From Burkholderiales bacterium (GTDB lineage Bacteria > Pseudomonadota > Gammaproteobacteria > Burkholderiales > Nitrosomonadaceae): a DNA stretch of 64,000 nucleotides. The position numbers and the translations under genes were made by a program. Shown in pieces: positions 18,980 to 28,465 of the stretch (its first letter is position 1; every line of letters begins with the position of its first letter). The notes below the pieces were generated by a model. The model had not been told where the DNA came from. It saw only the letters and a program-made list of their open reading frames with translations, and did no database searches. The DNA lies in assembly GCA_024235795.1 (NCBI GenBank), contig JACKLR010000001.1:620001-684000 (forward strand). Reading direction: 5' to 3'.

Positions 18980-19783
18980 ACGGCACATTGTAATACAATC
19001 CTTTCCCAAGTTCTAAAATTTGTTTCGAGACATGAGTTTGAGTCTCTGGCAAACCGCCATCATGCGGGGCGATCTTTTCGCACCGCTACCCGTTGGTCCC
19101 AGTTTGTAACCATGGCGATGGCACAGCTTTTCGGTCATATCAGCTTGCGCGATATCGCAGGAAACATGAGTGCGCAAGCGCACCGTCTGTATCATCTTGG
19201 CAGTGCGAAATTGACGCGCTCCAACCTGGCCTGCATGAACGAGAACAAGCCCTATAGTTTGTATGAGGCATTATTTGGGAAACTGTTACAGCAGTGTCAA
19301 CATCTGACGCCAGGCCATCGATTCCGCTTCAAGAACACGCTTTATTCACTGGATGCATCGACCATTGATCTGTGCCTGTCTGTTTTTCCGTGGGCTGTCT
19401 TTCGGACTACAAAAGTTGTTATCAAGTTGCATGTCGGTCGCAATCACAGCGGTTATTTGCCTGGATTTACCGTAATCACGGAAGGAAAAACTACTGATAT
19501 TGAAATTGGACACACACTGGCATTTCCAACTGGCAGTATCGTGGCAATGGACAGGGGTTACATAGACTACGAATGGTTTAACCAGTTGCCAAACAAAGGC
19601 GTATATTTTGTTACCCGCCAAAAATAAAATGCTTGCTACAAAGTGGTTGCGCACCATTCTGTGCAGAAAAACAAAGAATTAATCAGCGATCAGGCGATAA
19701 TGTTTATCGGTAATCATGTCGTGAAAATCAGCAAAACCCTAACGGGCCTTGCTGAAACAAATATTAGCTGTTCCCATCCCTTT
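18980..19783 (+). pseudogene. Decayed IS4-family transposase
   Basis: The frame reads (T)AHCNTILSQVLKFVSRHEFESLANRHHAG...RTATRWSQFVTMAMAQLFGHISLRDI, the usual IS4-type (DUF4372 plus DDE) N-terminus. The codon at the expected initiator position is ACG (18980-18982). The DDE part follows (YSLDASTIDLCLSVFPWA, then IVAMDRGYIDYEWF). An in-frame TAA at 19625 interrupts the protein; the frame then continues with recognisable sequence (NACYKVVAHHSVQKNKELISDQ) to about 19730 and loses identity before the IS200 remnant. Lost start, internal stop and missing C-terminus make it inactive. Confidence 0.75.
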
Positions 19784-19788
19784 TGAAA

Positions 19789-20189
19789 TTACTTCTTGTC
19801 TTGATGTTTAACGTACTTTCTTATCATTTCAGCATCCATACCTACGGTGTCAACACAGTAACCCGAAGACCAAAAATGGTTCCCCCAATATCTTTTTGTT
19901 CGCAAATTCGGAAACTCTTGAAAGGCCTGAATCGCAGTTTTACCTTTTATTTTTTCCACCAAGGTTGAAATCGAAATTTTGGGTGGAACTTTCACCAGTA
20001 AGTGCACATGATCTGGCTGTACGTTTAGTTCAACAACTTCACACCCATTCCTTTCAGTGTGCGTATATATACTCCTATAGATAAACTTCTTGAGTTCTGC
20101 AGTTAAAATTCGAATCGATACTTTGCCACAAAAACTATGTGGTATTGGCAATACCACAATACATGTGATAATTTTTGAAATCTGCTCAT
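19789..20189 (-). pseudogene. tnpA: IS200/IS605-family TnpA transposase, frameshifted
   Basis: Reading from the ATG at 20189 gives MSRFQKLSHVLWYCQYHIVFVAKYRF, then one base is missing near 20110. The adjacent frame continues RILTAELKKFIYRSI...CEVVELNVQPDHVHLLVKVPPK (HUH motif HVH)...KGKTAIQAFQEFP...RYWGNHFWSSGYCVDTVGMDAEMIRKYVKHQ (catalytic Tyr near the end). Joined, the two frames give a full Y1 transposase of about 133 residues. An alternative uninterrupted frame runs back to 20331 but its N-terminal 70 residues have no family character. IS200 enzymes move single-stranded DNA; no tnpB is present. Confidence 0.8.
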
Positions 20190-20248
20190 TTGTCTTTTCC
20201 TGATTGAATTGCGGGAACAACTCAATCAGGAAATACTCCTGAGCAGAT
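20180..20248 (-). promoter_or_regulatory. Long hairpin sequestering the tnpA start and RBS
   Basis: Outer stem ATCTGCTCA (20180-20188) pairs with TGAGCAGAT (20240-20248). Inner stem TTTCCTGATTGA (20196-20207) pairs with TCAATCAGGAAA (20222-20233). In the tnpA transcript the RBS (AGGAAA) is in the inner stem and most of the start codon (AUG) in the outer one. IS200 is known to repress tnpA translation by such 5' structures. Confidence 0.6.
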
Positions 20249-20331
20249 CTTTTCGCAAAGCATTCATTAACCTTGTCCACAGGGCGCGGCTTTCTAAGTT
20301 CTAGGAAAAAAGGCTTACGGCAGCCCCACAA

Positions 20332-22506
20332 TCAGGAGCTGCCTTTGACTCGGACGGTTTTTTCTCCCCGCCGCCAGGCATGGAATTGCTTTACCCATTG
20401 CAGTAATTTCTGCGGCGCGTGCGCACGCTTCCATTCTCCTGCAGCATATTTGTTGGCTTCAGGCCAGGTCGGATAGGTATGGATGGTGCCCAGGATTTTG
20501 TTCAGACCCAAACCATGTTTCATCGCGAGCACATACTCCGCAAGCAAGTCGCTGGCATGTTTGCCGACAATAGTCACGCCCAGTATACGATCCTTGCCCG
20601 GCACGGTTAATACCTTGACAAATCCCTGCGCGGCTTCATCGGCAATCGCGCGGTCAAGGTCGTCCAGCCCATAGCGCGTTACTTCCACGGTAATGCCGCG
20701 CGTTCTGGCCTCATCTTCGGACAATCCTACGCGCGCGACTTCCGGGTCGGTAAAAGTACTCCTTGGAATAACAGAATAATCGGCCTTGAAGCGTTTAAAA
20801 TCTCCAAACAGTGCATTGACCGATGCATACCATGCTTGATGTGCAGCCGTATGGGTAAACTGATACGGCCCGGCGACATCGCCACAAGCATAAATATTGG
20901 GATAGAGTGTTTGCAACCAGGCGTTGGTTTCAATCGTGCGCCGTGATGTTACCGGAATACCCAGTTCTTCAAGGCCAAAACCTTCTGTACGCGGCACCCG
21001 GCCAACCGCACATAGCATGGCGTCAAAAGGAATGGCTTTTTCTCTGCCATCCTGTTCCTGTACGATTAACTGCTGGCTGTGTCCATTGGACTCACTAGCG
21101 GCTTCGCAACGTACGGCTTTTGTCTGCGCCAAAATCTGCACGCCGTCATCGGCCAGCGCGGCGCTCACCAGGGTACGCGCATCTTCATCCTCGCGTTGCA
21201 TTAAGTCACCCATCTCGACCTGAGTCACCTGACAGCCCAAACGCGCAAAAGCCTGCGCCAGTTCACATCCGATCGGCCCGCCACCAAGCACCACGAGCCG
21301 TTCCGGGCGTTCAGTCAATGACCAGATAGTATCGGACGTATAGTAACGCACCGATTCCAGTCCAGGGATTTTCGGTACAGCCGGACTTGCGCCGGTAGCG
21401 ATCACAATTGCACGTGTTGTAAGTGTCTGACCGTTAACTGTTACTGTCCACGGCGAGGTAATGCGTGCCTGTCCTTCGATCACCTCCACACCCAGCTTGG
21501 TGTAGCGTTCAATAGAATCATGCGGCTCAACGGTTTTAACCACGCGATGTACACGCGCCATGACCTCGGCAAAATCGTAATCCACCCGGGTTTCTGTCAT
21601 ACCCAGTGAACCAGATTGCTGCGCCTGTTTTAAAAATCCGGCCGAGCGAATTAACGCCTTGGAAGGCACGCAGCCGTAATTAAGACAATCCCCGCCCATT
21701 TTGTGGCCTTCAATCAATGTGACTTTCGCGCGCACCGCCGCAGCAATATATGCGGTGACCAGACCCGCCGCACCGGCGCCGATGACAACCAGGTTACGGT
21801 CAAATGTTTCCGGTTTTGGCCAGCGGGCATACAAGCGGCGGGTTTTAACCCGCCCAAGTCCCCAACGCGCCAGCCACGGGAAAATGGCCAGCAGTACAAA
21901 TGAAATAATCAGGGCAGGCGATAAAATATCGGACAAACTGCTGATGGACGCTAATTGTGTGCCTGCATTAACATACACTGAACTGCCCGCAAACATACCA
22001 ATCAGGCTCGCCCAGAAAAATGTACGACTGCTAATTCTGGTCAAACCCATCAGAAGATTGATCAGAAAAAAAGGAAAAGCGGGAACCAGGCGCAATGAAA
22101 ACAAATAAAACGCACCGTCCCGTTCAAGACCATTGTTAATCGTTTCCAGGCGGTCTCCGAAACGGCTTTGTACGGTATCGCGCAAAATATAACGCGACAC
22201 CCAGAATGCCAGTGTCGCACCGATCGTCGCGGAAATCAGCACCACCGGCACACCCACCCATATGCCGAACATGGCGCCACCCGCCAGCGTCATAACTGTT
22301 GCACCCGGTAGAGACAAAGCCGCCATGACAATATAAGTCACCGAATAAACACTGATAATATAAAGCGGCTCATTGTCGTACGCTTCTTTCAAGGCATCGT
22401 GACTGGCTTTAAGAGCATCCAGGCTGAAAAAGCGTTGCAGATCAAACGCAGAAAACAACACAATCAACAAAACAAGCGTACCGATCAGTAACCAGCGTTT
22501 ATTCAC
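20332..22506 (-). CDS. TVP38/TMEM64 membrane domain fused to a MerA-like FAD/NAD(P) disulfide oxidoreductase
   Basis: 724 residues. Residues 1-215 form a TVP38/DedA-like domain (LSLPGATVMTLAGGAMFG, RLVPAFPFFLINLLMGLT). From about 238 a class I pyridine nucleotide-disulfide oxidoreductase begins. It has FAD site VVIGAGAAGLVTAY, redox pair Cys274/Cys279 in GGDCLNYGCVPSK, NAD(P) site LVVLGGGPIGCELAQAF, second FAD motif NIYACGDVAGPYQFTHTA, and dimer-interface helix HTYPTWPEANKYA. The MerA N-terminal metal domain and C-terminal Cys pair are absent, so it is not a true mercuric reductase. It is the last gene of the arsenosugar-type operon, where such fusions recur. The substrate is unknown. Confidence 0.88.
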   Translation of the reverse strand: MNKRWLLIGTLVLLIVLFSAFDLQRFFSLDALKASHDALKEAYDNEPLYIISVYSVTYIVMAALSLPGATVMTLAGGAMFGIWVGVPVVLISATIGATLAFWVSRYILRDTVQSRFGDRLETINNGLERDGAFYLFSLRLVPAFPFFLINLLMGLTRISSRTFFWASLIGMFAGSSVYVNAGTQLASISSLSDILSPALIISFVLLAIFPWLARWGLGRVKTRRLYARWPKPETFDRNLVVIGAGAAGLVTAYIAAAVRAKVTLIEGHKMGGDCLNYGCVPSKALIRSAGFLKQAQQSGSLGMTETRVDYDFAEVMARVHRVVKTVEPHDSIERYTKLGVEVIEGQARITSPWTVTVNGQTLTTRAIVIATGASPAVPKIPGLESVRYYTSDTIWSLTERPERLVVLGGGPIGCELAQAFARLGCQVTQVEMGDLMQREDEDARTLVSAALADDGVQILAQTKAVRCEAASESNGHSQQLIVQEQDGREKAIPFDAMLCAVGRVPRTEGFGLEELGIPVTSRRTIETNAWLQTLYPNIYACGDVAGPYQFTHTAAHQAWYASVNALFGDFKRFKADYSVIPRSTFTDPEVARVGLSEDEARTRGITVEVTRYGLDDLDRAIADEAAQGFVKVLTVPGKDRILGVTIVGKHASDLLAEYVLAMKHGLGLNKILGTIHTYPTWPEANKYAAGEWKRAHAPQKLLQWVKQFHAWRRGEKTVRVKGSS

Positions 22507-22519
22507 ATCAAATATCCTT

Positions 22520-23485
22520 CTATTTCATTTCACTGCACGAAGCACCAAATTTGAAACAACTGTAGCACCGGTGATGTTTCATACTGACAGGTATTTGCAG
22601 ACTTTCCGTCAATGTTTCAGACAGGGCATAGTCGACATCATCATCAACCAGCGTGCAGGCATACACCCGGCACTGATTATTCTGTTTCACCACCATACGG
22701 CTGAAAGCGCACATGAACTCCCGGCGCGACGATTCGCTCTGAAAATCAACCATGCAGCTTTGCGTAATCTGTGGTGCTGAGACGACTGTTTCGGGTGGGT
22801 AAAATTCCGGAAATTCAATACGATGCAGATTTTCTGGCAATCCTGCACTCCTGAATACTTCAGCGTAACGCTGAGCAACGTCATCCGGCAACATGTCCGG
22901 TATCAACTGACTGGCTACGGATAAAGAAAACCCCATCTTATGCAGCCTGCACATGCCATCCACGGCACATGCGAACATGCCTTCACCGCGTCCCTTGTCA
23001 TGCTCGGCGGCATCAAAATGATCCAGGCTAACGCGAAAATGTAATGGATTATCGTGTTTTAACAAAGATTCGAGTTGACCGACACGTTTAATCAATGGTT
23101 CTGTTGCATTGGTCAAGACCAGACAGGGTTGATACTGCAACGCATAATCCAGAACAGGCACGATATCTTTATTGATAAAAGGCTCACCGCCGGTGAATGA
23201 AAACTGCTTCACTCCGAGCGTCAGGGCTTCATCAATATACGGTTTGGCGTCTTCAAAGCGCATCAGTTGCAGGCGATGATCACCGGGTTTGGATCCTTCC
23301 AGACAAAACGGGCACGACAGGTTGCACGCTGTGCCTGTATGAAACCACAATTCATCCAGTGCATGAGCATGTATAAAACCGCGCGGATTGCCTTCCGTAG
23401 TCGTATACCACTCAGGTGATTTCTGCTGCTGTTTCTTCTGTTGTTTCAACTGACCCACTGAAACATCAGTACCGATATTCAACAA
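22520..23485 (-). CDS. Radical SAM enzyme of the arsenosugar-type cluster
   Basis: 321 residues. The [4Fe-4S] motif CxxxCxxC is at Cys54, Cys58 and Cys61 (TGTACNLSCPFC), with the SAM-binding GGEP in FSFTGGEPFINKD. Extra cysteines at the C-terminus (CRVYACTL, HHRCYSCFKFGASC) suggest an auxiliary cluster of SPASM type. It overlaps the 3' end of the ArsM-like gene by 7 bp, so the two are translationally linked. In known arsenosugar clusters a radical SAM protein (ArsS) adds a deoxyadenosyl group to methylated arsenic. Whether this protein, whose N-terminus differs from classical ArsS, does the same is inference. Confidence 0.8.
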   Translation of the reverse strand: MLNIGTDVSVGQLKQQKKQQQKSPEWYTTTEGNPRGFIHAHALDELWFHTGTACNLSCPFCLEGSKPGDHRLQLMRFEDAKPYIDEALTLGVKQFSFTGGEPFINKDIVPVLDYALQYQPCLVLTNATEPLIKRVGQLESLLKHDNPLHFRVSLDHFDAAEHDKGRGEGMFACAVDGMCRLHKMGFSLSVASQLIPDMLPDDVAQRYAEVFRSAGLPENLHRIEFPEFYPPETVVSAPQITQSCMVDFQSESSRREFMCAFSRMVVKQNNQCRVYACTLVDDDVDYALSETLTESLQIPVSMKHHRCYSCFKFGASCSEMK

Positions 23486-24525
23486 CAGCCACCTTTTTGC
23501 TCACCGGTTGCACCGTCATCAAACGGAATACCCATACCACATCCCGGAAAAATACCGTAATGGCGGTCAAAATTACCAAAAAATTCAAAATGATCGATAA
23601 AACGCGTGTCATGCAGCATGCGCCAGGTATTGCCGCAAACGGTAAACTGCTTGCCGGTTTCGATAAAATGGTGCTTGTCCAGCACAAATGCATGCGGATG
23701 ATGCGGTATCGTGCCGCGATAAACCACCGATTGCCCATGATCTTCACACGCCAGTTCGAGTTCGGACAGCTTAAACAATCTGTAAGTCGCCGAATAAAAA
23801 CGGATATTACCCGTTCTGGCCTGTAGCTGAGGATTAGCTATCGTTATCGGACGATCTGCAACAAGGCGCGGATCAATAAATCCCTGTGCGCGTGCCAACG
23901 GCACAAAGTCATTCCAATACAATGCGCCGCTTAAGCATTCGCCATACAAAACAGGATCATTGGTCAATTCCTTCGGAATACGCCGGTCGCTGTAGACATC
24001 GGAAAAATAGAGTTCACCACCTGGTTTCAATACCCGATAGGCTTCTCTCAGGACTGCCGCTTTATCCATCGCCAGATTTATCACACAATTGGATACGATC
24101 ACATCGATACTGTTATCGGCCAGATCGAGCTCATCGAGCTGCTCAATATAGCCGTGTAAAAATTGCACGTTGCCACGTTTGTAACCAAATGCTTGCTGAT
24201 GAAATTTTTCATGCTTGCGCGCCACGATCAGCTGTTCTTCGGTCATATCAATACCAATGATTTTTCCCTTCTCACCCACCAATTGCGACAGCAAATAAGC
24301 ATCGCGCCCTGCACCACACCCCAGATCAAGTATCGTCAGGCCTTCCAACTGCTCGGGCAAAACCAGGCCACAGCCATAATAACGTGTCAGTACTTCATCA
24401 TGCACTTTAGACAACAATGGTTTGATATATTCAGGCAATCCCTCGTCCGTACAACAGGCATTTGTTTGCAGATCGTGCGACCCGGACAGCATTTCACCAT
24501 AATATTTCTGAACAGTTTCTTGCAT
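23479..24525 (-). CDS. arsM: ArsM-like arsenite S-adenosylmethyltransferase
   Basis: 348 residues. The SAM-binding core has LDLGCGAGRDAYLLSQLVG. Cysteines typical of ArsM are present: NACC (24-25), YYGCG (52), VSNCV (146) and GECLSG (196). The 50-residue spacing of the last two equals that of characterised algal ArsM. The C-terminal extension ends in GGCC. It methylates arsenite with SAM, detoxifying it or feeding arsenosugar synthesis. The start at 24525 has an AAAGGAAAG ribosome binding site. It lies 52 bp after the glycosyltransferase gene and overlaps the radical SAM gene. No ArsR-type regulator is visible nearby. Confidence 0.88.
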   Translation of the reverse strand: MQETVQKYYGEMLSGSHDLQTNACCTDEGLPEYIKPLLSKVHDEVLTRYYGCGLVLPEQLEGLTILDLGCGAGRDAYLLSQLVGEKGKIIGIDMTEEQLIVARKHEKFHQQAFGYKRGNVQFLHGYIEQLDELDLADNSIDVIVSNCVINLAMDKAAVLREAYRVLKPGGELYFSDVYSDRRIPKELTNDPVLYGECLSGALYWNDFVPLARAQGFIDPRLVADRPITIANPQLQARTGNIRFYSATYRLFKLSELELACEDHGQSVVYRGTIPHHPHAFVLDKHHFIETGKQFTVCGNTWRMLHDTRFIDHFEFFGNFDRHYGIFPGCGMGIPFDDGATGEQKGGCC

Positions 24526-24577
24526 AACTTTCCTTTAATCAATTAAAAATACAATCCGTGCAGTTTCATTTGCAGTG

Positions 24578-25273
24578 CTATTTGGCAGAGGTTTTCATTG
24601 CCTGATACCGTTGCGCCAGTATCCGGGGAGACACACCGCATGCAAACTTCAACGCCAATTCACGATTATTCCAGGTACGCCGCCACCAACCGTCTTGCCG
24701 CCAGCGGCGCGAACTGACGAATATCGGTTCGTTTAATGCAACAAATCTACCCATTTTCCGTGCGCCTTGCACCAGAGGAACTTCCTCAAACAACGGCCAT
24801 GGCGCATGGCCGCCAATCGCATGATAGCGATCTCGCAAAATAAAAACCCCCTGATCGCCATAAGGCACACCCAAACCACACCGCAACATAATCGCCCATT
24901 CCAGAATATAGGCCGGCCAGTCAATTGGCGTATCAAAGCGGAATCTGAAAAAACCGCCTATTGCGCCATTCTCGATCACTCGCATCATGGACGCAAACGC
25001 ATTTAAGGATAATCGCACATCGGTATGCAAGAACCATAATACTTCGCCTTGGGCATGGGCTGCCCCCATTAATAATTGCTGACCTCGGCACGGTTGGCTG
25101 GTCAACCAGTGCGCTTGATGGGTTTTGCAAATACTGCTGCAGAATTTACTGCCCGCTCCATCTACGACAATAATTTCCATCGGCCTGTCAGGCATCCCTT
25201 GTAGTTGTTCCAGCAAGCAACGCAGGTTTTCTTCATCCTGGTAACAGGGAATCACTATACTGATTTTAACCAT
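24578..25273 (-). CDS. TIGR04283-type glycosyltransferase (arsenosugar cluster)
   Basis: 231 residues, GT2 (GT-A) fold. Start MVKISIVIPCYQDEENLRCLLEQL, then IIVVDGAGSK (nucleotide-sugar site), WLTSQPCRGQQLLMGAAHAQGEVLWFLHTDVRL (DxD-like HTD), and GGFFRFRFD..AYILEWAIMLRCGLGVPYGDQGVFILRD. These are hallmarks of the small glycosyltransferase that accompanies arsenosugar-type genes. It overlaps the 3' end of the TIGR04282-type gene by 8 bp. A sugar-transfer step on an arsenic-containing ribose is the family-based suggestion; donor and acceptor are not known. Confidence 0.85.
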   Translation of the reverse strand: MVKISIVIPCYQDEENLRCLLEQLQGMPDRPMEIIVVDGAGSKFCSSICKTHQAHWLTSQPCRGQQLLMGAAHAQGEVLWFLHTDVRLSLNAFASMMRVIENGAIGGFFRFRFDTPIDWPAYILEWAIMLRCGLGVPYGDQGVFILRDRYHAIGGHAPWPLFEEVPLVQGARKMGRFVALNEPIFVSSRRWRQDGWWRRTWNNRELALKFACGVSPRILAQRYQAMKTSAK

Positions 25274-26039
25274 GCCGGTTGCAGTCGTTGTTATTCATGG
25301 CCAATGAAGTTTCACAGGCCAGGCTATGCAAAGCCCGGCGAGCGGGACGTCCGTCATCCTTGAGCGCGTGTATCAATCCAAAAAAATCAGCCGATTCATC
25401 AATATCATAGTTTTCCTGCAAAACAGTTACGGACCCCATTTCTGCTTTGCATTGATTCACCAGAGATACACCCAGCTGGCCGGTACTCCACGGCAACATC
25501 GATATATCCGGCCATGCACACCGATTCGCCATTAAAACGACACCACCGTCAATGGCCGGTATCAGCACTGCATCACTTCGCTCCAGATATTGTCCCACGG
25601 CCACATAATCTTCTTTTTGTAAACCAGGCGCATCACTGCCAATATATACCAGCCGCTTTAATTTTTGTCTACGCAAGGTCAGATCCAATGCATTCAGACG
25701 CTGCCCCAGGTTCCCGCTGATTTGCGGCACGATCATAAAATTTCTACAACAACGGCGCGCCTGAAGCTGCGCCCAATAACAGTCTTTCTGACTGGCTGGC
25801 GCCAGCACAACCAAACCCGGCCATTCAGCAGCATCTTCCACCGCACACTCAAACAATGCCTGCGCTATCTCCAACGTCAATTCCGGTCCGAAAGATGCTG
25901 CTAGCCGCTGCTTGCCAACGCCTAATTCAGGCTTTTTGTGAACCAGTACCAACGTTGCATCCATCATTACCTGTGATAAAGAGTTGTTTTTAGTATCCGT
26001 GGCTGCTGACTTCCCACATTGATCGGATAGTCGCACCAC
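25266..26039 (-). CDS. TIGR04282-type glycosyltransferase (arsenosugar cluster)
   Basis: 257 residues, with the start uncertain. The conserved part begins at the ATG corresponding to MMDATLVLVHKKPELGVGKQRLAASFG, about 24 residues into the open frame (around 25967-25970), which may be the true start. Later motifs: LVVLAPASQKD, IVPQISGNLGQRLNALDLTLRRQKLKRLVYIGSDAPGLQKEDYV, and AVLIPAIDGGVVLMANRCAWPDISMLPWSTG. This is the CofC/MobA-like nucleotidyl- or glycosyltransferase class named DUF2064/TIGR04282. It is the first gene of the five-gene operon running leftwards to 20332. Confidence 0.83.
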   Translation of the reverse strand: MVRLSDQCGKSAATDTKNNSLSQVMMDATLVLVHKKPELGVGKQRLAASFGPELTLEIAQALFECAVEDAAEWPGLVVLAPASQKDCYWAQLQARRCCRNFMIVPQISGNLGQRLNALDLTLRRQKLKRLVYIGSDAPGLQKEDYVAVGQYLERSDAVLIPAIDGGVVLMANRCAWPDISMLPWSTGQLGVSLVNQCKAEMGSVTVLQENYDIDESADFFGLIHALKDDGRPARRALHSLACETSLAMNNNDCNRHG

Positions 26040-26517
26040 ACATGCAAACCTTACAATTGAGCTGATTCCCGAACCCGGTTTCTGTCTTGGCGTCCCGCAA
26101 CGTGTTGAAATTCGGCAACAAGTATAATTAGATTCTAATTACTGATTCAAACCGTTCGTAGACGGCTGAGTATCCACTTTTCCCAAATTCTTCCGCAAAC
26201 AACCGCTTTAAGTTTATGAGACTCACGATAATTTTTCTCACTCCGGAAGTAGAACAACTCGTGCGAATTTCGAAGAGTAATTTTTACAACGGTTTTGCGA
26301 AAATTAATTACGCAAAATTTAATTTTTTAACTTTTTCCTTTCTTCTTCACATTTTTTTTATAAACGTACCCATATAATGGTTATTAAAATAACAAAACTG
26401 CGATAAGATCAAAGCAAGTGTTGAATAATTGACTCTGAGTCTTAGGGCCATTCGAGCGGATGATTAATATTTTACTTGCATATGCTATCTTATCAAAAGC
26501 ATTAAAGAGGAAACAGC
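26040..26517. other. Divergent intergenic region before the response regulator
   Basis: 478 bp between the arsenosugar-type operon and a CheY-like gene, both starting here. The right half is very AT-rich. A small palindrome GTTAT-TAAA-ATAAC lies near 26382-26395. The gene at 26518 has a good RBS (AAAGAGGAAACAGC). No gene is seen. Confidence 0.35.
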
Positions 26518-26904
26518 ATGACCAAAAGAATCGCACATGTCGATGACGATCCGGATATTCGAGATGCAGTAAAGCGCATTTTGCAAAAAAACGGATATGA
26601 AGTTGAACAGTATCTAACGATGAAGGATTTTATTGCTACCCTGGAGCAGGGTAACAATCTGCCTGATTTGGCAATACTGGACGTAATGGTTGAATCAATG
26701 GATGCAGGCTTAACAACCTATGCCGAAATTCAAAAAAATCATCCAAATCTACAAACGATATTCCTGACGTCTTTAGGCGACATGATAAGGCCCTATTTTG
26801 ATAAAGATTCAGATAAATGGGTTTGTATTATGGAAAAACCCGTTGAACCCGAAAGTCTGCTAGGCATTATCCAGGATCGACTTGGTCAGGCTGAAAATCA
26901 GTAA
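26518..26904 (+). CDS. Single-domain response regulator (CheY-like)
   Basis: 128 residues, a receiver domain only. It has the acidic cluster VDDDPDIRD, phospho-acceptor Asp in LAILDVMVESMDAG, Thr/Ser in TIFLTSLGDM, and Lys in CIMEKPVEPE. No output domain is present, so it either acts by protein contact or relays phosphate. It is followed 21-27 bp downstream by a histidine kinase, its likely partner. Confidence 0.88.
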   Translation: MTKRIAHVDDDPDIRDAVKRILQKNGYEVEQYLTMKDFIATLEQGNNLPDLAILDVMVESMDAGLTTYAEIQKNHPNLQTIFLTSLGDMIRPYFDKDSDKWVCIMEKPVEPESLLGIIQDRLGQAENQ

Positions 26905-26931
26905 TTTTCATTTTAAGCGGAGGGGATGAAA

Positions 26932-28410
26932 ATGGCCATCGTCCAATTCGACTGGAAGAAAGAACAGGATTCGATTGCGTTACCTGTTAATAACATCAAC
27001 GCCACCAAGCTAAGTGATGATATTTTAATCAGCAACATCCGCTGGTTTATCATTTTCCGGTGGGGAATTATTGTTGCATTGATCCTGATTCATATCGTTG
27101 CGCTGATAACGCCCGATACCCTGATACAATTTCGTATCATCGAAGAAAACAACTGGCCTCTTGCCATTACGCTGGTGCTGAGTATAGCCAATTTAATATA
27201 TATTTATGCCCTGGATCATTGCAAGCCCAACAAATTTAATACGCCATCAATTAACCTGTGGTCCCAGATTATCATTGATCTGATCTGTTTGTCAGTTGTC
27301 GTGCACTATCTCGGCAGCACGGCGACACCGGCGCCTTTTTTCTACATCCTGCATATCGCACTGGCGTGTATTTTCTTCTCCACACTGGAAAGTTTGTTGG
27401 TCGCCGTGATCGTCAGTATTATGTACACTATTGTGTTACTGGTTGAATTCTCATTATCAATACAGATCCCGCAGTCAATCCTGATTGATCCAGCAATTGC
27501 GCTTGACAATAAAGGAAAAAATCACATGCTGTTCTGGATGATTGCGCTGGATGTACTGTTTTTTACCGTCTGGTACCTGGTCTCAAGACTATCGCTTGTC
27601 GTCAGAGCGCACGAGCGCAAGCTGGAAGAAGCCTACAAACGTATTAATCAGGCACAGCATGAAAAAGACCAGTACGCCGTTCTCATGACACACCAGCTTA
27701 AATCACCGCTGGACGCCATACGCAGCAAAATCAACTTAATAAAAGGCGGCTATTGCGGAGACGTTCCACAAGAACTGAAGGAAGTATTACTCAAAATTGA
27801 TCGACGCGCCACAAGTATGGCCAGCCTGATTCTGGATTTGCTCAGATTGCAGCGTCTCAAGGAAACCTGTTCGTGCACCGCCGAAACAAAGCCGGTTGAT
27901 ATTGAAAAAACCATACAAAAATGTATTGATAAACTGACGCCGGTTATCAATACCAAAGGCATCGATCTCAACGTTAGCATTGACAATTTTATCTATCGCG
28001 GCATTCTCGATCAAATGGAAATTCTGTTGGAAAACATCATTTCCAATGCTATTACCTATTCGCATGAAAAGGGATCTGTAGAAATCACGTCGAATCTGGA
28101 TCAACAAGACCAAAAAGCGACACTGACCATAACCGACCATGGCATCGGTATCGAAAACAATGATTTACCGAATATTTTCAATGAATACTTTTACTCGCCT
28201 CGCGCAGCGCTGCATAATAAGGCGACAAGCGGTATTGGTTTATCCATTGTAAAAATTGCTGCGGAAAACAACAATGTGCATATTACTGTCGCCAGCGAAC
28301 CTGGCGAAGGCACTTCGTTCACGATTATTTTTCCTGAAATAGAACTGCCAGGAGCAGAGGAGAAAATCGAGCCCGGCGAAACGCTCGGGAATACACTACA
28401 GCAACAGTAA
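26932..28410 (+). CDS. Sensor histidine kinase with multi-span membrane sensor
   Basis: 492 residues from ATG 26932. An ATG at 26926 is in frame, but the GGAGG at 26919-26923 is only two bases from it and eight from the second. About six TM helices span residues 35-225 with no large periplasmic loop. A short coiled segment leads to HisKA with the phospho-acceptor in MTHQLKSPLDAI, then the HATPase domain: ENIISNAITYS (N box), ITDHGIGIENND, FNEYFYSPR, and SGIGLSIVKIAAEN. The preceding CheY-like gene is the likely partner. The integral-membrane sensor suggests a membrane-state or small-ligand signal. Confidence 0.88.
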   Translation: MAIVQFDWKKEQDSIALPVNNINATKLSDDILISNIRWFIIFRWGIIVALILIHIVALITPDTLIQFRIIEENNWPLAITLVLSIANLIYIYALDHCKPNKFNTPSINLWSQIIIDLICLSVVVHYLGSTATPAPFFYILHIALACIFFSTLESLLVAVIVSIMYTIVLLVEFSLSIQIPQSILIDPAIALDNKGKNHMLFWMIALDVLFFTVWYLVSRLSLVVRAHERKLEEAYKRINQAQHEKDQYAVLMTHQLKSPLDAIRSKINLIKGGYCGDVPQELKEVLLKIDRRATSMASLILDLLRLQRLKETCSCTAETKPVDIEKTIQKCIDKLTPVINTKGIDLNVSIDNFIYRGILDQMEILLENIISNAITYSHEKGSVEITSNLDQQDQKATLTITDHGIGIENNDLPNIFNEYFYSPRAALHNKATSGIGLSIVKIAAENNNVHITVASEPGEGTSFTIIFPEIELPGAEEKIEPGETLGNTLQQQ

Positions 28411-28465
28411 TCCGGCTAAGCGAGTTATAAAGCTAATAGACACTAGTGATATAAGTTTCGGAACT

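Noticed and set aside
20190..20331. N-terminal extension of the IS200 transposase frame
   Set aside because: The extra residues have no family character; the true N-terminus lies in another frame starting at 20189, showing a frameshift instead.
20332..22506. Annotation as mercuric reductase MerA
   Set aside because: The N-terminal metal-binding domain and C-terminal vicinal cysteine pair needed for mercury reduction are absent; only the generic disulfide oxidoreductase core is present.
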